A stretch of DNA of 64,000 bases from Heterobilharzia americana (lineage: Eukaryota; Platyhelminthes; Trematoda; Strigeidida; Schistosomatidae). The notes beneath the pieces are model-generated. The model saw only the letters and a list, made by a program, of their open reading frames with translations. It was not told the DNA's origin and searched no databases. The position numbers and the translations under genes were made by a program. Below are positions 36,335 through 48,640 of the stretch, piece after piece (positions within the stretch are counted from its first letter, which is position 1; each line of letters starts with the position of its first letter). Location of the stretch: the NCBI GenBank assembly GCA_944470555.2, contig OX104130.1, positions 73,227,160-73,291,159 of the forward strand, written 5' to 3'.

Positions 36335-37010
36335 GGCACCAATCACCATCAACAAGAGAGACCTAAACCAATTAGTCTCTTTCGCCTACCTGGCTAGGCA
36401 GGATCGTTTCAACTACAGGCAACACAGACGAGTATGTCAAAAGCGGGGTCAGAAAGGCAAGTCAGGCTTTCAATAATTTGAAATCAAAGTGGAGATCATC
36501 TGCACTCAGCTTAAAGCGTGAACACGATCCCAATTTTCAACACCAGTATCAGTCAAATCAGTGCTTCTATGTGATGGTTCAGAAACTTGGGGAGTAACGA
36601 AAAGCATTTTCAACAAACCACAGACATTCATCAAAAACTGCCAACGCTGGCTCCATACTGAAGTTCAGATGGCAGAAAGAATAAGCTACAAGGAATTCTG
36701 ACCGAGCAAGGAAACAACCAAGAAGCTGTTGCTCAACAAATATGCAGAAGGAGGTGGAGATGGATTGGGCATACACTGAGGAGACCGACTGGGGACATCA
36801 CGCTCCAAGTCAGGCTGTCGAGTGGAACCCAGATGTGAGGCGACGAGTTTGGCGTCTGAGGTGAGTGTGACATGGAGGAGATGGTGTGAGGAAGAAATGA
36901 GAGCTTGTGGGCAGTCGTGGAGCCAGATTGGAAAGATTGCAGAGAATAGAGTGGAATGGAGACATGCTACTGCATGCATATGTTCCATTAGGAACCCCAG
37001 AGACAAATAA
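36335..37010 (+). mobile_element. RTE-type LINE 3' fragment in the third block, own tail
   Basis: Inverted duplicate of 27794-28469 with small differences near its 3' end (positions 36960-37010). Its tail ATAATGATAATAAT differs from the ATATATAATGG tail of the source and resembles the TAA tails of independent insertions. It may therefore retain the original right-hand flank of this locus. Confidence 0.85.
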
Positions 37011-37020
37011 TGATAATAAT

Positions 37021-38779
37021 CTTTAACACAAATTGATAGTTGATCAAGTCTACTCGTTACTGAATCCAATTTTATTTTATATCTTGAAGTCATAACTATC
37101 ATCTAAGTATATCTACTTTTTATAGGCCTAGGTATTACATTTGGTGACTAACATGAAAAACAAACTGTACCTTAAACTTTTTCATAATCAGAAATACTAT
37201 TAAGCACCATATATGAAAGATAAATATGCTTGAACAGTGTTATTTGACGCCGAACAAAATGTGTTCCCATGTGAAAACAGACTGCATATTATTCAGTCTT
37301 CATATAACCATTGATACACAATTCTTCTGACCACGTAAACCATGAAACAGCTTGTATTTATAAAGTACTTTCATTAGATTATTTCCATTTATAAATATAA
37401 ACAAAGCAACCATATTCAAACCTTAGTAGATTTACATGAAAATTTCTTAGTAAGCAAGAATAGGTTTACCTATAGATCAAAACAGAAAATAAAAAACAAA
37501 CGGTCATGAAATTGTGGGATTTTTCAGAAGAGATAAAAAAAAGTTTCAGTTATTACAGTCCATCAATGCTGACAATTTTATACAAAGATTGGATCCGGGT
37601 ATTATGTCTATGTCTGCTTCAGTGAACCTCAGAATATTGGTTTTCAATAGTTAGTTGAATATTTTGAACATCTCCTATTCATCGACGCTAATCTCAGCAG
37701 CAAACGCTGAATTATAGCGATATTTAAAATCTGTGAACCTCTAAGACTGAAATTCTTCCTGATATGTTCCGAAATGCGATAAATGATGCTTCTCCCTTTT
37801 CTTTCAAGGTATTTGCTATGACACTTATAATGGAATTTGAAGAGCTGGTAGCTTTTCGGTTCCGATTATTATAACTGGCAGTTGGATTGATACATACAGA
37901 CCAATTAAGCAAGTGGGTAAGTCTTTTTCGACTCAGTACTTAGTCTGTCGCTGATCATCGTGACAGTTCTATAGTCTCTGAAGGCATTTTGTAGAAAGAT
38001 AGACTTCTAAACTGTTCTGCAGTTGATTACTTTCCTTTCTATTTTACAGTGTTTACAGATGAACATTTTCTCACAAGCACTTCTTGACAATGGCTAATCC
38101 CACCTATATTTTTGTCCGCAAAGCATAGTCCATATGTCTGGTTGAAAAGTGCTACTAACAGGTGTTCTTGGTGAGCAAAAAGGCAGGAGTTACTGAAGTT
38201 CGTAATAAACCTACGTCAAAAGTTTTTCCGATAGATGTGTTTATGGACCCTTCAATATATATGACCTTATTTGCAAAAGTGGAACTTATTTTCATTTCCC
38301 TATTCCATTTTAAATCCTATAATCTAACGTGATTTATAAAAGAAAGATTTAGTAGTAGAAGTTATATTTACCATTATTGCACACACAAAACATTAATTCA
38401 ACATACCTAGCGTAGAATTTTGTATAATTGACTGTATAGTTCAATTATATATGTTTCAAGCTGCCCATAAAGTTGTCAGCGGGGATTAGCCACAACAACC
38501 TCCTAATAACAACTCAATCGGTTAAACGTCAATAGGAGGTGCTTGATTCCTTACTCTGATTGTGGGAGTAGGTATAGATATTGATAGACAATATTTACAG
38601 TTCCCTTTAGTCATATTCACAAGTTATTACGTTGCATAAAAAGAAACCATGAATGTTAGAGAAGTATTTATATATTTCAACAATTGTCTGAGATGGAAAG
38701 TTGATTTGGGATTGTCTTGTTAGTTAAATTTGGAGATTGTAAGGCTCTTATCTACAATTTAAGGAAACATACAGTTGGA
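37021..38779. other. AT-rich stretch, no gene recognised
   Basis: No transposon motif or RNA gene seen. A 62-codon minus frame at 37724-37912 is not recognisable. Probably unique flank of the palindrome complex. Confidence 0.5.
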
Positions 38780-38946
38780 AATTGTATTTTAAAAATGGGT
38801 TTACCATAGATAAGGCATTTATCCAAGCAAACAAAAACGGATGTCATACACTTAATTTACTTGACGAATTTGAACACTGCAAGAATAAAGACAGTACATA
38901 GTGTGCTCACTTTGATTGACGACTTTTCATCAGCTACAAACAACCT
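38780..38946 (-). mobile_element. PLE-type repeat with hammerhead-like box, split by a LINE insertion
   Basis: On the minus strand it contains GTTTGTAGCTGATGAAAAGT (CTGATGA at rc 38927-38933) followed by TTATTCTTGCAGTGTTCA. The copy at 41.87-41.95 kb has the same order. The upstream half continues on the far side of the LINE (41377-41600). The core box is intact but the GAAA box is not recognisable. Assignment to PLE pseudo-LTRs is from recalled resemblance; the shared dispersed repeat itself is clear. Confidence 0.6.
38929..38946. repeat. Left target-site duplication of the LINE
   Basis: ATCAGCTACAAACAACCT matches ATCAGCTGCAAACCACCT at 41377-41394 at 16 of 18 positions, flanking the LINE exactly. 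Confidence 0.8.
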
Positions 38947-40660
38947 CTCCTGACTAACTAGTTCACTAGTTACTAACAGGTCCTAAGCCCAGATAAAAAG
39001 GAGAGATTCGGCATGGGGCTAGCAATCCTACCCCGGAAAACCAATCCAATGAGAGGCTGAAGAAAATTAAAAAAACTAAAAATTACCCTTTACTCGCTGG
39101 AATCAGGGAGGCGAAACGACCCCGGTTGGTGACAGTTTTCGGGAAGCCAAATGGTTGATGTTTTCCCTCTCTCGACGAAAGCAAAAGTAAGACTGGGGAC
39201 TTGGAATGTTCGTAACATGTTCGAACCCATTAAGGCTGCTCAGATTGCAAAAGAGATAAGAAGGTATGGCATAGAAGTGCCAGGCTTCGAATCTGCGAAA
39301 GCAGATGAGATGGAAGTGGACTCGCAAAACTCTCAACTAGAAAGCAGTCAATAATCTACTCCGATATCACCACCCAGACGACAACCATAAGCACACTGAG
39401 CACCAGCACCCTAACAAAGGCGGACGTTCTGAATGCCATAAAACTGATGAAGTTTGGAAAAGCAGGAAGACCAAACGGAACTCCACCAGAAGCACTGAAC
39501 AGAAGCAGAGACAACAGCAGACATGCTCACACCACTATTGCAAAAGGTTTGCAATGAAAGGCAGGTACCTGGCCACTGACTGGACGTGGGGCTACCATGC
39601 AAAACTCCTAAAGAAGGAAGTCCTGAGACTTTGCAAGAGATGACGAGGGATTAAGCTCATGTTCACACCAGGTGAAATATTAGGCCACAACATCCTGCAA
39701 AGAATAACGATGCGCCGGATTCAAAACTACGACCAGAACAGGCTAGATTCAGGAAGCATAAACCAAGTGCAGACTATAGTTCAACGATACGAATCATCAT
39801 AGAACAGAGCATAGAATACCAGTCAACTGGATCTTCACCTCAGCTTCATTGAATTTGAAAAGGCCTTCGACAGCGTCGACAGAGAAGTAATTTGGAAACT
39901 GCTTTAACGCTACTCATAAAGTGCCGCAAACATTCATCAACCACATTCAACAGCAGCTACATTCTCTATCATGCTACATGATAAGTGATCCTCAATGGAA
40001 AGCTCAGTCATGGCTTTGAAGTGAAATGAAGATAGGAGTAAGACAATGTCGTCACCCACCATCAATAATGATCTTCCTGATTTTGGCACACCGATAAAAA
40101 CACACTACATGAAGATTTCGATTTCGCCAATAATCATGACTTATATCTAGTGTCTTGTCGCACAAACTGGAAGATGTAGAAACAAAACGCAACAAGTTGA
40201 CATATGAGGCTAGGCGAAGCAGGGAAGACGGAAGTTCCCTCCAATGAAAGTAGAGAAAACAGAGGCGTTGAAGATAACCAACCAACAACATCAAGCACCA
40301 ATCACCACGAACGACAGAAATGTAAAGGAGGTTGTCTCGTTAACCTATTCAACTCTGCAACATCGTTTCAAATACAGATGGCTGCATAGATGGGGACGTC
40401 AAAGAAAGGATCTCAAAAACAGCAAGACAGGCCTTCCTTCTTCAACTTGAAATCAGTATGCAGAACTACTGCACTCTACTACACTTCACTGCACTCAGCA
40501 TAAAGTGTCAACAAGAGACCGAATTTCAACACCAATATCAGTCAAGTCAGTGCTTCCATGTGATGGTGAGAGACTTGACACGTCACGAAAAGCATTTCCA
40601 TCAAACTACACACATACATGATGAACAGCAGCCATCTACACTAGCTCACTCGATCCTGAA

Positions 40661-40694
40661 GATGAGATGAGATGAGATGAGATGAGATGAGATG
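40661..40694 (+). repeat. (GATGA)n array in LINE
   Basis: About seven GATGA units within the LINE 3' region. The related copy on the minus strand at 46761-46806 has about nine; other copies have one or two. Confidence 0.95.
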
Positions 40695-40731
40695 TCCAGA
40701 ATGATGAGAGTAAGCAAGAAGTAACTCACTA

Positions 40732-41112
<381 letters not shown>

Positions 41113-41376
41113 ATGAACCAACAAACAACCTATCACCAAACAAATATGAAGAAGAAGACAGTGTAGATTGACTGGATTGAACATACATTGAGAAGTCATT
41201 TTGGGGACATTACACGTCAGGCCAGACCAGGTCCTTGAGTGGAACCGAAGTGGGAAGCAACGAGTTTGGCAGTGGTGGAGCCAGGTTGAGGAGACTGCAG
41301 AGAAGAGAGTGGAAGGGCAACGTGCCACTGAATTTTTATGTTCCACTAGGAACTCAATAGACAGATAATAATAATA

Positions 41377-41600
41377 ATCAGCTGCAAACCACCTACAGTT
41401 GAAGTGAAGTATTGCTAGTAATAACGGTATAACATACTTTCGATATGTAGAATTAAACGAAGATTTCATATCCAAGATTGCAACACTAAGGTAGGGAGTC
41501 GAGGAAGTACTGCACTGTGAATCACAAATATACGACAAAATCACTGATAGTTTTGTACCTCGTAATTGTTTAAAGGCATGTGAATATGCGTGTATATAGA
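41377..41600 (-). mobile_element. PLE-type repeat, other half of the interrupted copy
   Basis: Begins with the right target-site duplication (41377-41394). On the minus strand it supplies the sequence upstream of the hammerhead-like box (TACTTCACTTCAACTGTAGG), matching CTCACTTCATGTCAATTGTA upstream of the box in the 41.87-kb copy. Its far limit is uncertain. Confidence 0.5.
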
Positions 41601-41619
41601 CTTACGTTTTGTTTTCTTC

Positions 41620-41985
41620 ATCTCTTGGTTATTACCTCACTGACTCTTAAACACACCTTGAAGTTATATCAGTTTTTCCATGCAATTACATAACCTACTG
41701 GCTCTTTAACAACCTATTCTTTACCCACGTGTTTGTTTGTTATCCTCCTCTTGCCACATTTCCAAAATTGTGTATCTTATCAATTACAAATTGCCAGTGA
41801 TTTTACCTAAGGTCTGTGATTATTAATCCTCTGTTTCGTTGACTCACTTCATGTCAATTGTAAGCTGTTTGTCGCTGATGAAAAGCCGTAAAAACGCAAA
41901 TGATATCATTTCATTCTGCTAACTTCTTTGTTCTTGCAATGTTCATAGCCACATCTGTTCACGAGTGGAAACTATCCACCTTAAT
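41620..41985 (+). mobile_element. PLE-type repeat copy with hammerhead-like box
   Basis: CTGATGA at 41875-41881, preceded by GTTTGTCG and followed by AAAAGCCGTAAAAACGC and TTTGTTCTTGCAATGTTCA, in the same order as 38.78-38.95 kb. Just beyond the box is the perfect 14-bp palindrome AAATGATATCATTT. The second hammerhead box is decayed (AAAAC). Lies head-to-head with the copy interrupted by the LINE. Confidence 0.5.
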
Positions 41986-43819
41986 AGTTGTATTACATAA
42001 ATGAAATGATTTTCTTGATGAAGTTTATATGAAAGGAGCACAAAATAAGTAAATTGAAAACATAAAACACTGGGATTCAATTTATAGACTTAATAAAAGT
42101 GTGCATATCTAGCTGGATACAGCGTTAAGCTCGATCTCTTTTAAAGTAGTGGATTTCTAAAGTTTATGAATTCAAAACTAGAAAAGAAAAACCTGTCCTG
42201 TAATAATTTATCCAACATCGATTCACGTCGAAGACAATCTATTTAGTGCATTTCAATTCTACTGGTTTTTTATTTGTTTTACTTAATTATCTTCTTATGA
42301 ATTAAGTTTCCTGAATAAAACTGAACAGTATAATGAGGCTACTATTTGTAGAACTAAATGTTGTCATTTCATTTCATAGACTTTTCACCTCCTGAATACA
42401 ACCTGAATAGATGAAAAAACAATCACTGCAACATATATTATCATATTCACCAAATGGGACTGGACCTAAAGGTGGATTGGTAGAGGTAGAAAAATTTGAA
42501 CCATTGGAACACACCTCGAACGCTTAATGCTAATATAGTTACCATAGAAACAGGAAGTCATGAACTCAAGTCGTCATTAAGTTACGGGTTTGAACTACTT
42601 ATGAGTTCCGAGTTGAAATGAAAAAGATGTTCAGAGCTACTAGGTTTTAAATAATTCTACAGTTGACATTAATCTGTACTCAAACTATCCTGAAATCACT
42701 CAGTTGCACTACACTGCCGACCGCTATCTGCACGTAACTTCTGTCGACTATTGTAGCTTACTAGTTAATTTTTTTGACGGTAAAGAAAAAGGCTTTACCA
42801 TTCAAACTACAAAACTAATGCGTGTTTTTCTAAGTAAAGTTAGATACATGTAATGTAAGGCAGATAAGGGATTTTCTCGATAACTGAAATAAAATTAGAT
42901 GGGATTAGAAGTGAGTGAGCAATTACATAAAAACCAATCGAATTACAATGACTGTTCAGCACAACAAATTATCGTAAAGCTAATAAACATAGCTGTGATG
43001 GAACAATAGTTAATGTGAATGGAAACAAGTATAAAATAAAGTTACTGATAGTTTTGGGATAAACAAAACAGTCAAAGTCACCATTTACAGGAGTAGTAAT
43101 AAATTCATAACTGTCTCCTTTTGAATACGCAGATCTAGTTGAACTTGCTGGGTAATGAATGCCCGAGCAATTCGATTTAAGTACAAAGTCTCTCAACTGT
43201 TAACTACTTTGAAAGACTTCAGTACGTTCACTTGATGTGCTGTATCAAATAAATGACTCAGCTACTGCACTACTAAATTAGCGAAACCTCCTCTCTTCTA
43301 CTAGCCGTGTGCTTATCAATCCCAAAAAACAACCCTCCTTCCTTTCTGATAACATATTTGTTTCCAAATGTACCTTTTGATTGGCAATCGTAGGTTGAAA
43401 TGATGTGAGACATGTTGCGCAGCCAGATACGTTCTGGACTGTACAGTTGTTATCAATCTGTTGATTCTCAATACGACTTCGTCTTAATTAAGAGTCAAGG
43501 TAGGAAACATTGATTTCTTCCAGCAATTTCGCTCTCTTCTTTTGTATTCTGAATTTTGCATTTTATAGTTGTTATAATGTTGATGCTGTTCAATTAGCTC
43601 GTGTCTTGCATTCAATTTTTCGTGCAAGTACAGATATTCTGTCTTGCTACAACCTTCGCAACCAGTTTTTCTTGAAGTCGATTAGATAGAAACTGTTTAA
43701 GTTTATAAATATTGATGCCTAAATGGGATTTAATGCCTAATCCTCCTGTCTATTATACCGTCTTCTTTATTTCTTATGCATATCTATACAGAATTTAACT
43801 ATTGTCAATTATTGGGTGC
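41986..43819. other. AT-rich stretch, no gene recognised
   Basis: No repeat family or RNA gene recognised. The minus frame 42969-43196 (75 codons) has no motif I know. The final 200 bp may be the upstream part of the next PLE remnant. Confidence 0.5.
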
Positions 43820-44450
43820 CTAGCACTGCATATTCGTGATATTCTAAGTGAAAATGGATATCCGGAGAAGTTCATCAACGCTAATATCAATTAGTTTAGT
43901 CCTTAATGAGAATCAATGACAGTGGAGAAGAAGCCTTTGGTTATACCACTACAATTCAAGGCAGACACTCCAAGTGACATCGTATCAAAACGCTTAGCTG
44001 TGGCAGTCAATGGAAAGTTTTATGCAGCTCATCTTTTCATTTCTGTAAATAGTCGGTCAATCCATAATTTGAGACTAAAGGATACCCTACCTCAACATAG
44101 CTCTTAAGTCCTGACTATATCAATGTAACCGTTCTTGTGAAACAAGTTACAGACGACAAATGATGAGAAATGTGCCTCTCGGGATACCACAACATTTACC
44201 ATCTTGCTTAAGAAAAAGTGAAATGAAAGTAGCGAAAAGATCCATCTTAGCGCACCTAGTAGACACATGGCATCACAGAGATGTGAATTAAGTTTTCAAT
44301 GTCCTATATCACTCTCTAAAAACAAAACTTTAAGTAGCTTGCCAATGCCTGCTCAACAAAGCAGAGGCTGTCGCAATTAGGCTCTTTCAATCCTGAAATT
44401 TGCATTCAGAAAGACAATGTTAAAGTGTTATTCCTCTTATGACCTTTTGT
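43820..44450 (+). pseudogene. Penelope-like element, linker and GIY-YIG remnant
   Basis: DILSENGYPEKFINANI (43845-43895) corresponds to the end of the RT domain in the 6.1-7.2 kb copy. A 63-codon frame at 43916-44107 contains KKPLVIPLQF, SDIVSKRLAVAVNGKFYAAH and LKDTLPQHSS, the linker before the nuclease. CNRSCETSY and EHVP-like residues mark the GIY-YIG region in a shifted frame. AKRSILAHLVDTWHHRDVN (near 44235-44290) and KAEAVAIRLFQS (near 44355-44395) match its C-terminal half. Several frameshifts and stops. Same subfamily as the 6.1-kb copy. Confidence 0.83.
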
Positions 44451-45170
44451 GAACTGAAAGTCACTCCTGTTTTCTTTATTCGCTGTCTTTTCTTTTGTCA
44501 TCACACTATCCATCCTCTAATATTTCATCCTAATATTCAAAAATTGAAGAAGAGAACTCGATTTCCATTTTAAAAATTTATTCACCTCTCAAATTATTTG
44601 TTCTTATGCTGTACATCTACATTTTATAATTCTAGAATCTGATGAGAATATTCTTCATGCAGAGTATCACTTTTTATCAATGATTTCGCAATCTTAAAAT
44701 GTTTGAAATCTTATGAGATGGTATTTTATCGTAAATATAATAGAGATGTATTCAATTGGTGTGTTAACATTGGCAAATGGTATACGTCGTGCATTTTTAA
44801 TTAATATTTTTTGTTTCAAAATTTATACATACGTGACATATACTACTTGATCTAATTGGTTAAACTAATTAAAAACAGTATGAATGTTAAAAATTACCAT
44901 TGTTTAAACTAAAAGAAAAGTAGGCGAACAATATTGTTTTCAAATAGCTCTCATCAGGCTTTATGCTAATATACATATATTTTTTCATATATGGAACATT
45001 AAGCCATACGCAATTGATTCTCTAGGTCATGGCAACAATAAAATAAAGCACTCGAATAGTACACACTACAATTTTGAGATATCTGAGGATAAATTTATTT
45101 ATTTCAGGTTGGTATTCATCATACAGTGACGTCAGTTGAAGAAATATTGGTAACCTGAGAACACTGAATA
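44451..45170. other. AT-rich stretch, no gene recognised
   Basis: Very AT-rich, no motif seen; the first part may be PLE 3' tail. Confidence 0.5.
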
Positions 45171-45174
45171 GTTA

Positions 45175-45300
45175 TTTCTGCCTAAGGTAGGACTCCACAG
45201 CAGGGTGAATTCTCGACCCAATCAGAGATTGCATCCAAGACAACCACATTCCAGGTCCAAGAAGTTACGATTTCACCATAAGCTAAGAAGAATCCACTAG
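45175..45300 (-). mobile_element. SINE fragment, strongly diverged
   Basis: On the minus strand ACCCTGCTGTGGAGTCCTACC (rc near 45185-45210) resembles the CTGCTGAGGAGTCCCACTCT hammerhead block of the 56.4-kb SINE. The head is not readable. Low-confidence family member. Confidence 0.4.
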
Positions 45301-45343
45301 CACATATTCCCTACTTCTGTCATTTCACGATATAGTGCAACTT

Positions 45344-45555
45344 TTATTCAATACTGTCGTTGAGTATCTCTATATCTAATTTGGTTGGCCCCAAAGGATA
45401 CAACTTCTTATTGACACTACTTGAAAATACCCACCAGTGAGCACAAGAATTATTCAGTTTGTAGTTGAACCCGGCAGCTTCAGGTTCTTTTGTCAGCACG
45501 TTAAGATGTACCCACTGGGTTGGAAAGTAATAATCAATATTTTCTACTTCGGTTA
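45344..45555 (-). mobile_element. tRNA-derived SINE, minus-strand copy of an inverted pair
   Basis: The head, read on minus, is GAAGTAGAAAATATTGATTA, then CCAACCCAGTGGGTACA and TAACGTGCTGAC, followed by the AGCTGCCGGGTTCAAC B-box-like block near 45465-45480. It matches the 56.5-kb SINEs in order. The 71-codon frame over it is chance. Head-to-head with the plus copy at 45595. Confidence 0.65.
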
Positions 45556-45594
45556 TCACGTCATTAGATGGATATCATTTCATCTCGTAAACTG

Positions 45595-45785
45595 ACAGAA
45601 GTAGAAAATATGGACCACTAGATTCTGACCTAGAGGCTGAATGGTAACTTGTAGACCATGGAAGATGAATCTGCTGGCTTCAACCCTTTAATGGATTAAG
45701 GGTGCTCACTGCTGAAGAGTCCCATACGACGACAAAATAGATGACACGTGCTCTAAGATTTCCAATGTTTCTCCAAATAACGCCA
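45595..45785 (+). mobile_element. tRNA-derived SINE with decayed hammerhead, plus-strand copy
   Basis: Head CAGAAGTAGAAAATATGG, then TTCTGACCTAGAGGCTGAATG and GTAACTTGTAGACC, aligning with the 56.55-kb copy. The hammerhead block is CTGCTGAAGAGTCCCATACG (near 45707-45726). Position 7 of the core is A, which is tolerated, but the stem II partner is CGAC and the second box is AAAA, so it is inactive. A (TAA)n run at 45832-45848 follows shortly after. Confidence 0.65.
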
Positions 45786-45789
45786 CTCC

Positions 45790-46384
45790 ATAATAAACAC
45801 TGATATAAAATAAGCAGTAGGTATCCAGACGGTAATAATAATAATAATGGGAATAATAACAGTTATCTCATTAATTATCAGTTCATAAAATTATAAAGGC
45901 TGTAAGTTTTTTCAGTGTTTCGACGTTCATCGGTTGTTTAAATGTCCGCAGTACCATGCTGTCCCCATTATTTTTATCATCAACGAGATGGCTACTATTA
46001 TTGCTACTTTGCAGTTTCATTTCCTTGGTACTAATGTCTATAGAATCCTCTATGATTGGCTTAATGTCACATAACTGAGTAAATATATGCATACTTGGAT
46101 AAACCCTAATGAAAGCTAATTGAAAACAATATTTTTCATCTGAGTATTATCTTTCAAATAAATGAACACTTACAAGATGTTAAATTGACCAATTACCTGA
46201 CATGAGGTAATACTGGCAACTGGCGACGATTGAAATTGATGAGTTCAAAATCCGTTGATCACAGTTATCCAGTACATCACAATAGATTTCTTCTAGTTAG
46301 GGGAAACTGCCCACCGCCTTGCTGTGAACAACATCACGCATATAAAAAATCGTTCCCGTCTGATCACGTCAGCATATAAATGTG
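45790..46384. other. AT-rich stretch with (TAA)n, no gene recognised
   Basis: Contains AATAATAATAATAATGG at 45833-45849 and the 69-codon minus frame 45883-46092, which has no recognisable domain. Confidence 0.5.
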
Positions 46385-47885
46385 TTTTACTGTTTATTAT
46401 TATTATTTGTAACTTGGGTATCCAGTAGGACATAAAGCTTCCATAGCAGGTCACCATTTCACTCTCCTCTCTCCAGTCTTTCGAGCATGACTTCAAGACT
46501 CCCCATAAGCATTCATTTCTTTCTCACGCTATAATCCCCATGTCACACTCTCACGCCCCACTCGTCGTTTCCTATTTCGGTTCCACCCAACGGCATGGCG
46601 TGGGGTATGATGTCCCCAAACTGTCTTCTCAGTGTGTGTTCAACCCAATCAGTCTACACTCTCTTCTTGTTCATATTTGTTTGGTGATAGGTTGTTGGTT
46701 GGTTCATTGCCAGCCAGCCAGCCACAGTCAGTTACTTCTTGCTTATTCTCATCATTCTGGACATCTCATCTCATCTCATCTCATCTCATCTCATCTCATC
46801 TCATCTTCAGGATCGAGTGAGCTAGCGTAAGTGGCTGCTGTTCATCATGTATGTGTGTAGTTTGATGGAAATGCTTTTCGTGACGTGTCAAGTCTCTCAA
46901 CCATCACATAGAAGCACTGACTTGACTGATATTGGTGTTGAAATTCGGTCTCTTGTTGACACTTTATGCTGAGTGCAGTGAAGTGTAGTAGAGTGCAGTA
47001 GTTCTGCACACTGATTTCAAGTTGAAGAAGGAAGGCCTGTCTTGCTGTTTTTGAGATCCTTTCTTTGACGTCCCCATCTATGCAGCCATCTGTATTTGAA
47101 GCGATGTTGCAGAGTTGAATAGGTTAACGAGACAACCTTCCTTACATTTCTGTTGTTCATGGTGATTAGTGCTTGTTGTTGTTGATTGGTTATCTTCAAC
47201 GCCTCTGTTTTCTCTACTTTCATTGGAGGGAACTTCCGTCTTCCCTGCTTCGCCTAGCCTCATATGTCAACTTGTTGCGTTTTGTTTCTACATCTTCCAG
47301 TTTGTGCGACAAGACACTAGATATAAGTCATGATTATTGGCGAAATCGAAATCTTCATGTAGTGTGTTTTCATCGGTGTGCGACAACCAGGAAGATCATT
47401 ATTGATGGTGGGTGACGACATTGTCTTACTCCTATCTTCATTTCACTACGAAGCCATGACTGAGCTTTCCATTGAGGATCACTTATCATGTAGCATGATA
47501 CAGATTATGGCTGCTGTTGAATGTTGTTGATAAAGGTTTTTTGCATCAGAGCCGTAGTGCTGAAACAGCTGCTTGCCAAATTACTTGTCGGTCTACGCCT
47601 TCATCGAAGGCCTTTTCGAATTTGATGAGTTATGGGTAAAATAGTGAGTTGACTGGTATTCTATGCTCTGTTTTATGATGATGTGTGGCGTAGCCTTGCA
47701 TGTTGATGTGCACCTGATTTGTTCTTTCTGAAATCGGCCAGCCAGTCTGTTCCAGTCATAATCCAGTTGAATCCAGTGTCTTTTTTAGTCTCTCCTCGAT
47801 GATGTAGCCTAATATTTTGCTTGAAGTGAACAGAAGCATAATCCTGCGATAGTTCTTGCAAATGTGTTTTATGCTTCTCTCTGAT
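46385..47885 (-). mobile_element. RTE-type LINE, 5'-truncated, minus strand
   Basis: The 3' tail is a TAA-rich run at 46388-46407. Moving 5' on minus are the C-terminal block, four CTGG units (46711-46726), a GATGA array (46761-46806) and the thumb, with a 63-80 codon frame shared with the 40-kb copy on its shadow strand. The palm is FANN (rc 47334-47345), and DxAFDExxDRQV-like and HHRGETKKDTGFN blocks reach the truncation near 47885. It shares FANN and about 96% of the compared residues with the 38.95-41.38 kb copy, so these are close sister insertions in tail-to-tail orientation. Confidence 0.87.
46761..46806 (-). repeat. (GATGA)n array in LINE
   Basis: About nine pentamer units (TCATC on plus). 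Independently expanded relative to the sister copy at 40661. Confidence 0.95.
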
Positions 47886-48420
47886 GTGGATCGTATGAAA
47901 ACTCAAACAGTTCAAAAACTAATTCATAATTTCTGTTGAATATGTATTAATTACATTTTCCAGTGTGACTCACTTGTTGTGTGCTTCGATTATTATTTTC
48001 TGTCAACAGTATGAATAATTCAATAAATAATCTCATTTTCATTTTTCAGCTGTACGCTCAAACTAAAGCTTGGATTTATGGTAGAAAAAGTGGATTTTAT
48101 CTGCGTGACTTCAAGCTATTACCAACATAAATTAATTCTCTATACTAATGTCCAAATATAGAGTAATATTTTGGATCCAATGTAATGATTTTAAAAGGGG
48201 ATAAGATACTGATCAACTCGAATTTATTTTTGGATTTAATTTCACCAAGGAATTCAACTGAATTTTAACCAGATCATACCAATTCATACCTTTTCATACA
48301 CTTAATGTACTTGCAAATCCTATGGTAAGCCTCATTTGCCGTCATTTCACCTTAGAGTGTTTTCATCATCCGCATACGACCTAAGTAATCACTGAGGCAT
48401 AAATTTACAGATCTCATTTA
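47886..48420. other. AT-rich stretch, no gene recognised
   Basis: Flank of the LINE. No motif seen. Confidence 0.5.
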
Positions 48421-48424
48421 CTTG

Positions 48425-48640
48425 ATGGTCAGTAGTTGTATCCAGAATGCACGTTTTGTTGCGTTCGCGTCCAGTCACCTAAAAATATCTGCACCTGAGT
48501 CTGTAAGTAAGTATTCAGGCACCACAGAGGCATGCACATGGGATTCCATGTGCTAGTAAACGTCTAGCAATTCGAACCAGTATAGTAACAGGAAATTTCA
48601 AGTACCAACAAGTAATAAGTAGTAAACTTTAGATGCAGTG
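48425..48640. mobile_element. Sm-alpha-like SINE remnants, apparently inverted pair
   Basis: On minus, 48425-48500 reads ACGCAACAAAACGTGCATTC and TGGATACAACTACTGACC, aligning with the second half of the Sm-alpha hammerhead (GACGAAACGCGCGTCCTGG). On plus, 48540-48630 contains GGGATTCCATGTGCTAG and GCAATTCGAACCAGTATAG, matching the SINE tail near 12600. Both are strongly diverged; orientation of the plus part is inferred from the shared tail. Confidence 0.45.

Larger units (their letters stand above)
34978..37010 (-). repeat. Third, inverted copy of the palindrome centre
   Basis: Reverse complement of 27794-29826 (paired coordinates sum to 64804). It contains LINE (minus) 35041-35946, spacer 35947-36334 and LINE (plus) 36335-37010. 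Several translated blocks are identical to the source. It starts directly at the right-arm end: bases 34978-34979 (GC) belong to both matches. On its far side it passes into unrelated DNA with a different LINE tail (ATAATGATAATAAT). Confidence 0.93.
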
